DNA from: Collinsella sp.
GTDB taxonomy: Bacteria; Actinomycetota; Coriobacteriia; Coriobacteriales; Coriobacteriaceae
Assembly: GCA_019419585.1 (NCBI GenBank)
Contig: DXZQ01000007.1
Coordinates: 29,221 to 93,220, forward strand
Direction: 5' to 3'
Length of the DNA stretch: 64,000 nt
Made by a program: the position numbers and the translations under genes. Every line of letters begins with the position of its first letter. The first letter of the stretch is position 1. Below are positions 9,758-17,785 of this stretch, one piece after another. Under the pieces are notes generated by a model. The model was not told the origin of the DNA. It ran no database searches and saw nothing but the letters and a program-made list of their open reading frames with translations.

Positions 9758-10483
9758 TTAGTCGAGGCAAGTCCAGTTGACGGGGGTCGAGCCGTGCTGT
9801 TCGAGTAGCCGATTGGCTGCCGAGAAGGGATGCGACCCCATAAAGGCGGGGAGTTCTGCCGTGGCACGGTTGGCCGAAAGCGGCGAGGGGTGCGTGGAGG
9901 CCAGGCAGAACTTGTCGGTTGCCTTGCCCGCGCCGGTCGCGGCGAGTTTGCCCTCGACCATCTGCTGGGCAAAGCGACCCCATGCCAAAAAGACGACCGG
10001 TTGGGGCAACTGACAGCAGCGTTCGATAACGTAGTCGGTGAGCGTGCTCCAGCCCAGTTTGGCGTGCGAGTTCGCGGCGTGCTCGCGCACGGTGAGCGTC
10101 GTGTTGAGGAGCAGGACGCCCTGTTGTGCCCATAGCGTTAGATCTCCTGTGGCGGGAATGGGGCAGCCCAGATCGGCGTTGAGTTCCTTGTAGATGTTGC
10201 GCAGGCTCGGCGGCAACTTGGTTTGCGTCGCAGGCACCGAGAACGACAGTCCCATGGCCTGGTTGGGTCCGTGATAGGGGTCTTGGCCCAAGATGACTAC
10301 CTTGACCAGGTCGGCCGGCGTGTAGGCGAGGGCATTGAGGATGTCGTCTTGTGCCGGGTAGATGGTCTGCTCGGCACGCAGAAGGGCGATGCGCTCGAGT
10401 AGCTGGTTCGTAGTGTCACGTACCGGCTGCGGCGCATCGCCCAACCAAGTTGCTATGTTGCGGTCGCGGGTCGCGGCGTCCAT
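9758..10483 (-). CDS. ung: Uracil-DNA glycosylase (family 1)
   Basis: This 241-residue enzyme removes uracil from DNA as the first step of base excision repair. The water-activating loop GQDPYHG is at 66-72 (Asp68 catalytic), LLLNTTLTV is at about 124-132 and the minor-groove loop HPSPLSA is at 198-204. It is of full family length. The ribosome site AAAGGAG sits just before the ATG. It is monocistronic, with the shared terminator at its 3' end. Confidence 0.95.
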   Translation of the reverse strand: MDAATRDRNIATWLGDAPQPVRDTTNQLLERIALLRAEQTIYPAQDDILNALAYTPADLVKVVILGQDPYHGPNQAMGLSFSVPATQTKLPPSLRNIYKELNADLGCPIPATGDLTLWAQQGVLLLNTTLTVREHAANSHAKLGWSTLTDYVIERCCQLPQPVVFLAWGRFAQQMVEGKLAATGAGKATDKFCLASTHPSPLSANRATAELPAFMGSHPFSAANRLLEQHGSTPVNWTCLD

Positions 10484-10571
10484 GGGGCTCCTTTACGTCA
10501 GATGCTCTGTTTGCATCTATTGTAAAGGCGCACCGGTTGCCTTTATGCCGCGGCTACATGAGGAGTGGGGC

Positions 10572-11474
10572 CTACGAGACATGCTCGGGCGCTCCTGCCA
10601 TACGAGCGTGTCCAAGTGCGCGAAGGCGCGGAAGCTCGACGGTTGCCACCATGACGCCGGTGAGGATGAGGGCGGCGCCAAAGAAGGCGATGGGGCTCAG
10701 GACCTCGCCGACCAGGAAGAACGAGAAGACGGCGGAGCAGACCGGCTCGAGCGAGAAGGCGAAGCCGGTGGTCTCGGCAGGTACGTGGGGCTGCACGAGT
10801 GTCTGGGTGATAAAGCCATAGGCAGAGCAGATGAGTGCGAGCGCAACGACAACGACGATCTCGTTCGGCGTGTTGGGAAGCGTGAAGCCGCCAAAGGTGA
10901 ACGCGGCGATACCCGAGAACAGGCCGCCGAAGCCCAGCTGCCAAACGCCCAGAGCCAGCGGATCGACTTCTTCGACAAAGCGCTTGGCGATGATAATGTG
11001 GCCGGCATAGATAAAGGCCGAGAGCAGCATGATGATCGCGCCGGGATTCAGGCTGGTAAAGTCGGCGCCCGAGAGCAGCAGCATGCCGCAGGTGACGATG
11101 GCGGTGCCGATGAGCACCTTGCGCTCGGGAGCGCGACGCAGCAGGGCCGCGTTGGCAAACGGCACGATCACGACCGTCAGGCTCTGCAAGAAGCCGGCGG
11201 TGGAGGCGGAGGTGAGGCTGGAGCCCAGGCACATGCAGGTGATCTCGGTTGCCATGATGGCGCCGATGATGGCGGCGCGGACCATCAGGTCACGGTCGAT
11301 GCGCACCGCGTGCTTGTGGAAGAGCACCAGGCAAGCTGCAAAGGCGATGATGCAGCGCAGCGCAACGATGCTCGTGGCGTTCATGCTGTCCATGCCGATC
11401 TTCATGAGGGGGTACGAAAAGCCCCATGCGACGGGAACGGAAAATGAGAGCGCGATTGCTTTTTTGCGATCCAT
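10572..11474 (-). CDS. EamA-family (DMT) transporter
   Basis: This 300-residue protein has ten predicted transmembrane helices in two EamA repeats (about 1-140 and 150-290). The first repeat starts FSVPVAWGFSYPLMKIGMDS and the second has GVWQLGFGGLFSG. Members of this drug/metabolite family export metabolites or amino acids. It is transcribed divergently from a LysR regulator with 158 bp between them, which suggests that the regulator controls it. A second EamA/LysR pair of the same layout occurs at 49949-51836. AAGGAG precedes the ATG. Confidence 0.88.
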   Translation of the reverse strand: MDRKKAIALSFSVPVAWGFSYPLMKIGMDSMNATSIVALRCIIAFAACLVLFHKHAVRIDRDLMVRAAIIGAIMATEITCMCLGSSLTSASTAGFLQSLTVVIVPFANAALLRRAPERKVLIGTAIVTCGMLLLSGADFTSLNPGAIIMLLSAFIYAGHIIIAKRFVEEVDPLALGVWQLGFGGLFSGIAAFTFGGFTLPNTPNEIVVVVALALICSAYGFITQTLVQPHVPAETTGFAFSLEPVCSAVFSFFLVGEVLSPIAFFGAALILTGVMVATVELPRLRALGHARMAGAPEHVS

Positions 11475-11554
11475 GGGACTCCTTTTGTTACAGAACGGTT
11501 TCGCAAAAAGGATTCTGCTCCCAGATATGGATGTAGTAAAGCGAATGTATCTTC

Positions 11555-11573
11555 AGTATGATTAAGAAATACT
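11555..11573. promoter_or_regulatory. Putative LysR box between EamA and LysR genes
   Basis: AGTAT at 11555-11559 and ATACT at 11569-11573 form an inverted repeat with a T-N11-A core, in the shared promoter gap of the divergent pair. Confidence 0.45.
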
Positions 11574-11632
11574 AATGTAGGTAGAAAAAGCCCTGGCAAA
11601 ACGTTTTACAGCTACATCGATGTGGAGGCACG

Positions 11633-12499
11633 ATGGCATCGCGGTATCAGATTGTTTGTATGGCGGTCGATTGCGGCAGCCTGAAACGTGCGGCCGACGA
11701 GCTGGGCTGTACGCAAAGCGCGGTGAGCCAGGCCGTCAAGGCGCTCGAGCGCGAGCTGGGCACCACGATTATCGAGCGCGGCAAGCAGGGCGTCTCGCTT
11801 ACGCGCGACGGCAAACAGTATCTGCCGTATCTGCGCCAAATCGTAACGGCCGAGGCCGAGCTTGAGGGCAAGCGCCAGGAGTTGCTGGGGCTTTCGTCGA
11901 CCGACATTCGTATTGCGACGTTTACCAACGTGAGTCGTACTGTGTTGCCGCGTGTGATCCGCGACTTTGGGGCCCTGCATCCGGGCGTGCGCTTTACCCT
12001 CAAGCAGGGCGATTACACGCGCAATGCCCAGTGGGTGCACGATGGCGTGGTCGACTTTTGCTTTACAGCGCGTGGATTTACCGAGGGGCTCGAGAAACGC
12101 GTGGTCTATCACGACGAGCTGGTGGCGCTGTTGCCAGCCGTCCATCCACTGGCGGCAAAGGAAAAGGTGACGCTTGCCGACCTGGCGTCCGAACCGTTTG
12201 TGCTGCTGGATGAGGGCGAGCAGAGCCTGGTGCTCGATGCATTTAGCGCGCACGGGCTATCGCCGCATGTGACGAGTGAGGTCACCGATGACTACACCAT
12301 TATGGCGATGGTGGAGGAGGGGCTAGGCGTGAGCATGCTCTACCGTCGTACGGTCGAGGGTGTGCAGACCGATATTTGCGTGCGTCCTATCGTGCACGCT
12401 CCCTCGCGCGACGTTGTGGCAGCGTGGCGCAGCTGGGATACCATGCCGATCGCCACGAGGCGCTTTATCGACTATATGAGCTCGCATATCGTCAATTAA
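11633..12499 (+). CDS. LysR-family transcriptional regulator
   Basis: This 288-residue regulator has an N-terminal winged HTH at about 1-60 (CGSLKRAADELGCTQSAVSQAVKALERELG) and a LysR substrate-binding domain at about 88-285 with the usual DDYTIMAMVEEGLGVSMLY pattern. It is divergent from the EamA transporter and is probably its regulator. The ligand is unknown. The start ATG follows GTGGAGGCACG. Confidence 0.9.
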   Translation: MASRYQIVCMAVDCGSLKRAADELGCTQSAVSQAVKALERELGTTIIERGKQGVSLTRDGKQYLPYLRQIVTAEAELEGKRQELLGLSSTDIRIATFTNVSRTVLPRVIRDFGALHPGVRFTLKQGDYTRNAQWVHDGVVDFCFTARGFTEGLEKRVVYHDELVALLPAVHPLAAKEKVTLADLASEPFVLLDEGEQSLVLDAFSAHGLSPHVTSEVTDDYTIMAMVEEGLGVSMLYRRTVEGVQTDICVRPIVHAPSRDVVAAWRSWDTMPIATRRFIDYMSSHIVN

Positions 12500-12526
12500 T
12501 GACTGGCGTGGCGTTGAGTGTGGTGA

Positions 12527-13909
12527 TTAGCGGGCTGTCGCTTTGGCTTGCGTCAGACGGTAGGTGCGTGCCGGATGGCAGAGCAATACCGCCACGACCA
12601 TAAAGAACGCCGTGGTGCCCAGGCTGATGGGGTAGACCATCATGATGTTCGCAAAGGTGCGGAAGTGCGGAAACACGCAGAACACCCAATAGAAGCGGAT
12701 GCCGCAGACACAGATCATGGTGATGAGGGCGGGCATGAGTGAAATGCCAAATCCGCGCAGGTAGCCGGACATGTTTTCGTAGAACATGCTAAAGGCGTAT
12801 GCCGGGAAGATCGAGCACACGCGGATATAGCCGATCGAGACAATATTGGGGTCGCTGTTGAACAGCGCCAGGATCTCGCGCCCCAGACCGACGATGATGA
12901 CGATGGTGGTGAGCGCGACGATGCCGCCTTCGACCAGGCAGACCTTGAGCGTCTTGGTGCAACGGTCGATCTGGCGGGCACCGTGGTTTTGTCCCACAAA
13001 GGTGGTGCACGCCTGGCTAAAGCTGTTGAGCAGGTTGTAACACACGTACTCCAGGCTCATGGCGGCGCTCGATGCGGCCATGACCTCGGTGCCCAGACTG
13101 TTGATGGCAGACTGGATGATGATGTTGGCGACGGCAAAGACGGCGCTTTGGATGCCGGCGGGCAGGCCAATCTTGACGATGCGCTTGAGAGCGACGGGGT
13201 CTAAGCCTAAGTCGCGTGGGGTGACGCGGACGACGGAGTCGGTCTTGAGCAGACGGACAAAGAGCGTCCCGGCACTGACGGTGTAAGCGATGGCGGTGGC
13301 GATGGCGACACCCGCGACGCCCCAGTGGAGCACGGGGACAAAGATGAGGTCCAGGCCAATGTTGAGGACGGTGGACACGGCAAGCGCCTGAAGCGGCATG
13401 CGGGTGATGCCGACGGAGCGGAAGATTGCGGCCTCAAAGTTGTAGAGCAAGATCGAGGGCATGCTGAGCAAAAAGACGCGCAGGTAGAGCGATGCGAGCG
13501 GCATGGTTTCGGCAGGGACATTGAGCGCGGCGAGCATGGGCTCGGCAAAGATCTCGCCCAGGGCGATGACGACAAAGCCCACGAGCGCCATTAAAATCGA
13601 GGTATGGACGGCGCGTTTGACCATGTTCTGATCGTTGCGGCCGATAGCGTTGGCAATGACCACGTTGGAGCCAAGCGACATGCCGATAAACAGGTTGAGC
13701 ATAAGACTGGTAAGCGGAACATTGGAGCCGACCGCCGCCATGGCGAGGGTTCCCTGGTCGCCTGAGAAGTTACCGATGATGACCGTGGCGATGAGGTTCG
13801 ATAGCTGCTCCAAGATGCTCGCGGCGGCCACGGGGAAGGCGAACAGGGGAATATTGCGCCACAGTGAGCCGGTGGTCATGTCAATGTGCTTGGACGCGGT
13901 ATCAGTCAT
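12527..13909 (-). CDS. MATE family efflux transporter
   Basis: This 460-residue protein has twelve predicted helices in two MatE repeats. The first repeat is marked by LSNLIATVIIGNFSGDQGTLAMAAVGSNVPLT and the second by GLPAGIQSAVFAVANIIIQSAINSLGTEVMAASS. The family exports cationic compounds in exchange for Na+ or H+. The length is normal. The ribosome site before the ATG at 13909 is weak; an ATG ten codons in (MTTGSLW) is an alternative. The repeat element at 13973-14031 lies behind its promoter. Confidence 0.9.
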   Translation of the reverse strand: MTDTASKHIDMTTGSLWRNIPLFAFPVAAASILEQLSNLIATVIIGNFSGDQGTLAMAAVGSNVPLTSLMLNLFIGMSLGSNVVIANAIGRNDQNMVKRAVHTSILMALVGFVVIALGEIFAEPMLAALNVPAETMPLASLYLRVFLLSMPSILLYNFEAAIFRSVGITRMPLQALAVSTVLNIGLDLIFVPVLHWGVAGVAIATAIAYTVSAGTLFVRLLKTDSVVRVTPRDLGLDPVALKRIVKIGLPAGIQSAVFAVANIIIQSAINSLGTEVMAASSAAMSLEYVCYNLLNSFSQACTTFVGQNHGARQIDRCTKTLKVCLVEGGIVALTTIVIIVGLGREILALFNSDPNIVSIGYIRVCSIFPAYAFSMFYENMSGYLRGFGISLMPALITMICVCGIRFYWVFCVFPHFRTFANIMMVYPISLGTTAFFMVVAVLLCHPARTYRLTQAKATAR

Positions 13910-13972
13910 ACGCTCTCAATCTCTAATATGCTCTTTCGTGCTTATTTGCGCAGATGATGATACTCCTAATCG

Positions 13973-14031
13973 ACTAGTCATTGGGGACGTTCTTGAATGA
14001 CTAGTCGTTTAAGAACGTCCCCAATGACTAG
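13973..14031. repeat. Palindromic GGGGACGTTC-type doublet
   Basis: The left arm at 13973-13994 (ACTAGTCATTGGGGACGTTC plus TT) is the near-perfect complement of the right arm at 14011-14031. They flank a 16-bp spacer that itself contains GACTAGTCG. This is the clearest copy of the family also seen at 1466-1580 and 56940-56997. Confidence 0.8.
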
Positions 14032-14087
14032 GTGGGGAAGGCGTGCGACAATGGTGGGCGTTGTGTTGTTCGCGCTAAGGAGTTGCC

Positions 14088-14900
14088 ATGTTGTTGTGTC
14101 CCGTTTGCCATGAGCCTTTGGTGGACGATGAGCGCGGTGCTGTGTGCGCGGGCGGACACCGGTTTGACCGTGCGCGCGAGGGCTATCTGTATCTGCTGCG
14201 TTCGTCCAAAAGCGGCGACTCCATGGGCGATCCCAAGTCGCAGGCGCGCAGCCGTCGTGACTTTCTGAACCGTGGATACTATGCGCCGTTGCGCGATGCG
14301 ATGGTCGAGCTGGTGCGCGAGCGGGTGTCTGAACGTGCCGCGTCTACGAACGGCCCCATGACCTTGCTCGATATTTGCTGCGGCGAGGGCTACTACACCA
14401 GCGCCATGGGCGCGGTGTCGGGCGTGGATGCTTACGGTTTCGACCTGGGCAAAGAGATGGTGCGTCTGGCCGCCAAGCGCGGCGATGCGACCTACTTCGT
14501 GGCCAACATGAAGGATATCCCTGTGGCCGATGGCGCCTTCGATATGGTGACCGAGCTCTTTGCCCCCTTTAACGAGCGTGAGTTTGCTCGCGTGCTGGCG
14601 CCCGAGGGCTCGCTCTACACCGTGGTGCCGGGTGCCCATCATCTCTTTGGGCTCAAGGAGGTACTCTACGACACGCCATATCTCAACGACGAGAAGCTGC
14701 CGCAGACGACCGAGCTCGAGTTGGTCGGAACGCAGCGGGTGTCTGCGAACATTACGCTCCAGACCCAGGCTGACATCGAAGCCGTATTTCAGATGACGCC
14801 CTACTACTACCGCACGCGCCCTGCCGACAAAGAGCGCCTGGCAAACCTGGACACCCTTCAGACCGATATCGACTTCATCATCGCCGAGTACCGCCACTAA
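14088..14900 (+). CDS. rlmA: 23S rRNA (guanine-N1) methyltransferase, RlmA family
   Basis: This 270-residue protein has an N-terminal zinc finger (C4, C7, C20, H24) followed by a class I SAM domain with LLDICCGEGYY at about 93-103. The tail YYYRTR is typical of RlmA-type enzymes. E. coli RlmA methylates G745 and the Gram-positive RlmA(II)/TlrB type methylates G748; which one applies here cannot be told. AAGGAG precedes the ATG. It is monocistronic and followed by a repeat and a terminator. Confidence 0.85.
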   Translation: MLLCPVCHEPLVDDERGAVCAGGHRFDRAREGYLYLLRSSKSGDSMGDPKSQARSRRDFLNRGYYAPLRDAMVELVRERVSERAASTNGPMTLLDICCGEGYYTSAMGAVSGVDAYGFDLGKEMVRLAAKRGDATYFVANMKDIPVADGAFDMVTELFAPFNEREFARVLAPEGSLYTVVPGAHHLFGLKEVLYDTPYLNDEKLPQTTELELVGTQRVSANITLQTQADIEAVFQMTPYYYRTRPADKERLANLDTLQTDIDFIIAEYRH

Positions 14901-14950
14901 CCTACCAAAAAGGGACAGGTTTATTTTGGCAGGTTTTATCTGGTCAAACG
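14901..14950 (+). repeat. AAAAAGGGACAGGTTTATTTTGG-type repeat, single copy
   Basis: CCTACCAAAAAGGGACAGG and what follows, as far as TCTGG-CAAACG, recur almost unchanged at 56871-56920 and, as two inverted copies, at 38961-39062. It starts right after the rlmA stop codon and runs into the terminator. Confidence 0.75.
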
Positions 14951-14951
14951 T

Positions 14952-14990
14952 AAAGGGCCGACCGCGGAGATGCACGATCGGCCCTTTTTA
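14952..14990. terminator. Bidirectional intrinsic terminator
   Basis: AAAGGGCCGA (14952-14961) pairs with TCGGCCCTTT (14978-14987) and is followed by T residues. It is shared by convergent rlmA and the small membrane protein gene. Confidence 0.8.
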
Positions 14991-15025
14991 GTTGCTTGGC
15001 TGCAGAGGCTATGAGAAGCGAGCGC

Positions 15026-15427
15026 TTACAGGCGGTCCTTGTTCTCGGCCTTGACGGCGTGCGCCTGCTGGACAAAGAACAGGTCGTAGACCACGATGAC
15101 AAAGGCGCCGATGTTAACGGCGCTGCCGCCGAGCGCGGGAAGCGTGAGCACCGCCTGGGCAAGCGTGGCGACCGCGGCAACAATACCGAGCTTAAACGCG
15201 CCGTCTACCTGCGAAGGTTTGTTGGCACCCTTGATGCCCGCAACGCCGGCGGCCAGATCGACAACGCCCTTGGCGATAATCACAGCCGCGGCGAGGATGG
15301 CGTTCGATCCGTAGGTGGACTCGAGCTTACCGGTCGCGATGCCGGCGATTCCAATGATGAGACTGGCGATGCCCAGAACAAAATAAATCAGGGCAAGGAT
15401 TTTGAGTGTCTTGCGAGCGGCGCTCAT
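15026..15427 (-). CDS. Small four-helix membrane protein of unknown function
   Basis: This 133-residue protein has four hydrophobic segments (about 8-30, 42-64, 76-96 and 102-122), Gly/Ala rich, with a short basic tail ending KAENKDRL. I do not recognise a named family. The frame is open much further upstream, but the ATG at 15427 is preceded by GAAAGGACC and begins a natural membrane-protein N-terminus (MSAARKTLKIL). No neighbour is cotranscribed. Confidence 0.7.
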   Translation of the reverse strand: MSAARKTLKILALIYFVLGIASLIIGIAGIATGKLESTYGSNAILAAAVIIAKGVVDLAAGVAGIKGANKPSQVDGAFKLGIVAAVATLAQAVLTLPALGGSAVNIGAFVIVVYDLFFVQQAHAVKAENKDRL

Positions 15428-15656
15428 AGCTGGTCCTTTCGATGCGGGCGCGGAGAATCTGTCGCACCCAGGTTGCGGCACATATCGTGAAGCACATTGT
15501 AGTTCAACGGGGCGATGCATGCGTTTGAAAGCGTTTCTTACCTGCACGGTCCAACCTTTCAAAAAGGAAAGCTGGGCGTAAGGCAAATCGATGGCAGCTC
15601 ATGTGCGGCGCTGAGATGATGAGGCCGTAACAAGGAGCTGGTCTCAAGGAGGAGCC

Positions 15657-15800
15657 ATGATGTACGGAACAGGGCAAGTGCGCGAGCCGCGGTCGTTGGG
15701 AAGGCGCATGGGTGATTCTGTGATCGCTGCCGTGTGCACGGGATTGATGGCGGTGCTTTGCATTGGGATGCTGTGGGCCATGTCGCATGTGGGACAATAG
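15657..15800 (+). CDS. Small single-helix membrane protein (47 aa), hypothetical
   Basis: A 47-codon ORF begins at 15657 (ATG ATG) directly after the strong ribosome site AAGGAGGAGCC. The product has a polar, basic first half and one hydrophobic helix (SVIAAVCTGLMAVLCIGMLW). It ends 63 bp before the RsmJ-type gene and could be its leader cistron. No family is recognised. The evidence is the ribosome site and the sensible membrane-anchor composition. Confidence 0.5.
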   Translation: MMYGTGQVREPRSLGRRMGDSVIAAVCTGLMAVLCIGMLWAMSHVGQ

Positions 15801-15863
15801 CGGACGGTTGGGTGCCGACATGAATGGCGCCCGTGTATTTGTTTTGTTTGCTAAGGAGTGTCC

Positions 15864-16568
15864 ATGGGCGTCGTCGATCCCTTTTCTGTTGCTCGGGCGG
15901 CAGGGCTCGAGTTAACCAGGACACCCGAGGGCCTTACGCTCACCGACGGCACGATGGAGTTGCGTGCCGATTTTGGCCGCATGCTTCCGCGGCTCAAGCA
16001 GGGCCGTCTGCAGCAAGAGCTACTGGTGAAGGCTGCGCGCGCAAAAGGCATCGAGCAGCCATGGGCGATTGACGCCACGGCAGGCTTTGGCGAGGATTCG
16101 CTGCTGCTAGCGGCCGCGGGCTTTACCGTCGATTTGTATGAACAGGATTGCGTGATTGCGGCGCTCCTCAAGGATGCCTTGGATCGCGCGGTAGATGATC
16201 CGGCGCTTGCGGTTGCCGTGTCGCGTATGCGCTTACATGCGGGCGAGGATAGCATTGCTGGCCTTCGCCATACAGCTGAGCTGATCGGGCAGGGCGAGCT
16301 TGCCGCTCCCGACGTGGTGTATCTGGACCCCATGTTTCCCGAGCGCACCAAGAGCGCGGCGGTTAAAAAGAAGTTCCAGCTCTTGCACCATTTGGAGCAG
16401 CCGTGCGCCGATGAGGAGACGCTGGTCGAGGCTGCGCTTGCACCGCGCCCGCGCAAGGTCGTTATCAAGCGGCCGGTAAAGGGCCCGCTGCTTGCCGGCG
16501 TTAAGCCGAGCTATCAACTTGCGGGCAAGGCCGTTCGTTACGATGTTTTGGTGCCGCCGCGCCCGTAG
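15864..16568 (+). CDS. RsmJ-type class I SAM-dependent methyltransferase
   Basis: This 234-residue protein has the SAM motif ATAGFGEDS at 71-79 and the RsmJ signature VVYLDPMFPERTKSAAVKKK at 151-170. RsmJ makes m2G1516 of 16S rRNA in E. coli, and this is the DUF548-like arrangement. In a Gram-positive the same target is likely but not proven. The ATG at 15864 follows CTAAGGAG by five bases; an in-frame GTG two codons earlier overlaps that site and is less likely. Confidence 0.78.
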   Translation: MGVVDPFSVARAAGLELTRTPEGLTLTDGTMELRADFGRMLPRLKQGRLQQELLVKAARAKGIEQPWAIDATAGFGEDSLLLAAAGFTVDLYEQDCVIAALLKDALDRAVDDPALAVAVSRMRLHAGEDSIAGLRHTAELIGQGELAAPDVVYLDPMFPERTKSAAVKKKFQLLHHLEQPCADEETLVEAALAPRPRKVVIKRPVKGPLLAGVKPSYQLAGKAVRYDVLVPPRP

Positions 16569-16616
16569 CTTGCGCGCGATAGCTGGCGCTCCGTCAGTGC
16601 CGTGCCGAAGTGGCGC

Positions 16617-16913
16617 CTATTTCCAAGGGTGCGACGTCAGGTGCCATCCGCCGCAGTATTCGCATTTGTAGCAGGCCAAACCGCGCCGTCCGCGGTTTTC
16701 GCAGTCGGCCATAACTGCCTCGGCCTCGGCGCGCGTGTCGTAACGGTTTTTGCGCTCGCACGACTTGTAGCGCCAGGCTTCATCGCGCTCGGCGTCTAGT
16801 GCGTCGCGGCGCACGTCTTCGCGTGCAAACAGGTCGCTCATATCGCCGCCCGTGGCAGCGCCCAAAAACTCGCTTTTGGCTTTTGACCAGGCGGCTCGCT
16901 TTTTGCTACCCAT
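16617..16913 (-). CDS. Zinc-ribbon protein of unknown function (98 aa)
   Basis: This small basic protein has a helical N-terminal half and a C-terminal segment CERKNRYDTRAEAEAVMADC. It is followed by a Cys-pair motif, YKCEYCGGWHLTSHP. The K/R-Y-x-T-x-x-E-A and C-x-x-C-GGWHLT pattern occurs in many small actinobacterial and phage-associated proteins and suggests a single zinc site for nucleic acid contact. Function is unknown. It is convergent with the rsmJ-type gene and divergent from the GNAT gene. Confidence 0.7.
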   Translation of the reverse strand: MGSKKRAAWSKAKSEFLGAATGGDMSDLFAREDVRRDALDAERDEAWRYKSCERKNRYDTRAEAEAVMADCENRGRRGLACYKCEYCGGWHLTSHPWK

Positions 16914-16987
16914 CTGCTTCGCGCCCTTCTCAAAACGTTGGTATCATTGCTCAATCAAAGTGATACCAATAAACGTGAGGTCGCCGC

Positions 16988-17479
16988 GTGATGATCAGAA
17001 AAACCCTCGAGACCGACATTCCCGCCGTCATGGCTATCTATGACGCGGCCCGCGCCTTTATGCGCGCGCATGGCAACGCCACGCAGTGGCCCGAGGGCAC
17101 GCCTTCGGCCGAGCAGCTGGCTGCCGATATTGCCGCTGGTGGCAGTTACGTGTGCGAAGTCGACGGCCGCGTGGTGGCGACGTTTGCCTTTTTACCGGGT
17201 CCGGACGAGTGCTATGACGTGATTGAGGACGGTCAATGGCGCAGCGACACTCCGTATGCCGTGCTGCATCGCGTGGCATCCGACGGCACCGTGCACGGTA
17301 TCGCGGCGGCGATGTTTGCCTTTGCCAAGGAATGCGCCGACCATCTGCGTATTGACACGCACGAGGACAACTTGCCCATGCAGGGCGCCATCGCCAAGGC
17401 GGGGTTCGAGCGTGTCGGTATCGTCTATGTGTCCGACGGCACGGCGCGTGTCGCGTTTGATTGGCTGCGCGAGGCGTAG
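16988..17479 (+). CDS. GNAT family N-acetyltransferase
   Basis: This 163-residue protein has the GNAT fold order, with an N-terminal strand (MIRKTLETDIPAVMAIYDAARAFM), a central beta sheet (YVCEVDGRVVATFAFLPG), an acetyl-CoA region (VASDGTVHGIAAAMFAFAKE) and the C-terminal strand (DTHEDNLPMQGAIAKAGFERVG). The acceptor is unknown. The start is the GTG at 16988 or the adjacent ATG at 16991; GAGG lies seven bases before the GTG. Confidence 0.82.
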   Translation: MMIRKTLETDIPAVMAIYDAARAFMRAHGNATQWPEGTPSAEQLAADIAAGGSYVCEVDGRVVATFAFLPGPDECYDVIEDGQWRSDTPYAVLHRVASDGTVHGIAAAMFAFAKECADHLRIDTHEDNLPMQGAIAKAGFERVGIVYVSDGTARVAFDWLREA

Positions 17480-17513
17480 GAGCCAAGGCACGTCTCATCA
17501 CCCAGCTCAAATA

Positions 17514-17709
17514 AAAAATGGCCCCGAGTGGGGCCATTTTTGGTAAAACGCGTCGTTGTGGGACTCGCATTGTTACCGCCCCAGATGAACCCGGGCAGAC
17601 AAAAAGGGGAGGTGCCGGCTTTCGCAAGGCGCGAACCTGCGAAAATCGCCGTGCGGCAACGCGGGGCGATGAGCTCGGTCGGGGGATAGGGCCCGCTTCG
17701 CCCGCCGGC
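17514..17709 (-). ncRNA. Candidate structured RNA, resembles 6S RNA
   Basis: No ORF fills this gap. On the minus strand an extended -10 (TGATACAAT, 17716-17724) is followed by about 165 bases with strong structure and then a good terminator (17540 down to 17514, ATGGCCCC / GGGGCCAT and T6). Internal hairpins are AUCGCC / GGCGAU and UUUCGCA / UGCGAAA. GGCGGGC near the 5' end can pair with GUCUGCC near the 3' end, closing the molecule. The stretch GAAGCGGGCC-UAUCCCCC-ACCGA resembles the 5' side of the E. coli 6S central region from memory. An RNA is likely; the 6S identity is tentative. Confidence 0.42.
17516..17540. terminator. Bidirectional intrinsic terminator
   Basis: AATGGCCCC and GGGGCCATT flank the loop GAGT. 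T tracts follow on both strands, so it can serve both the GNAT gene (plus) and the candidate RNA (minus). Confidence 0.85.
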
Positions 17710-17785
17710 CCGTAAATTGTATCATCCAGTGTGGAACGAGAGTGCCCGTTGCCACGTGCGATGGGCTTGCAATAAGAGGAGAGCC

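Noticed and set aside
17544..17716. SRP RNA (ffs) in the gap before the TetM-like gene
   Set aside because: GGGGAGGT and ACCTGC on the plus strand recall the Alu domain, but the invariant GGAAGGAAGCAGC-type apical loop is absent and the gap is too short for the large form.
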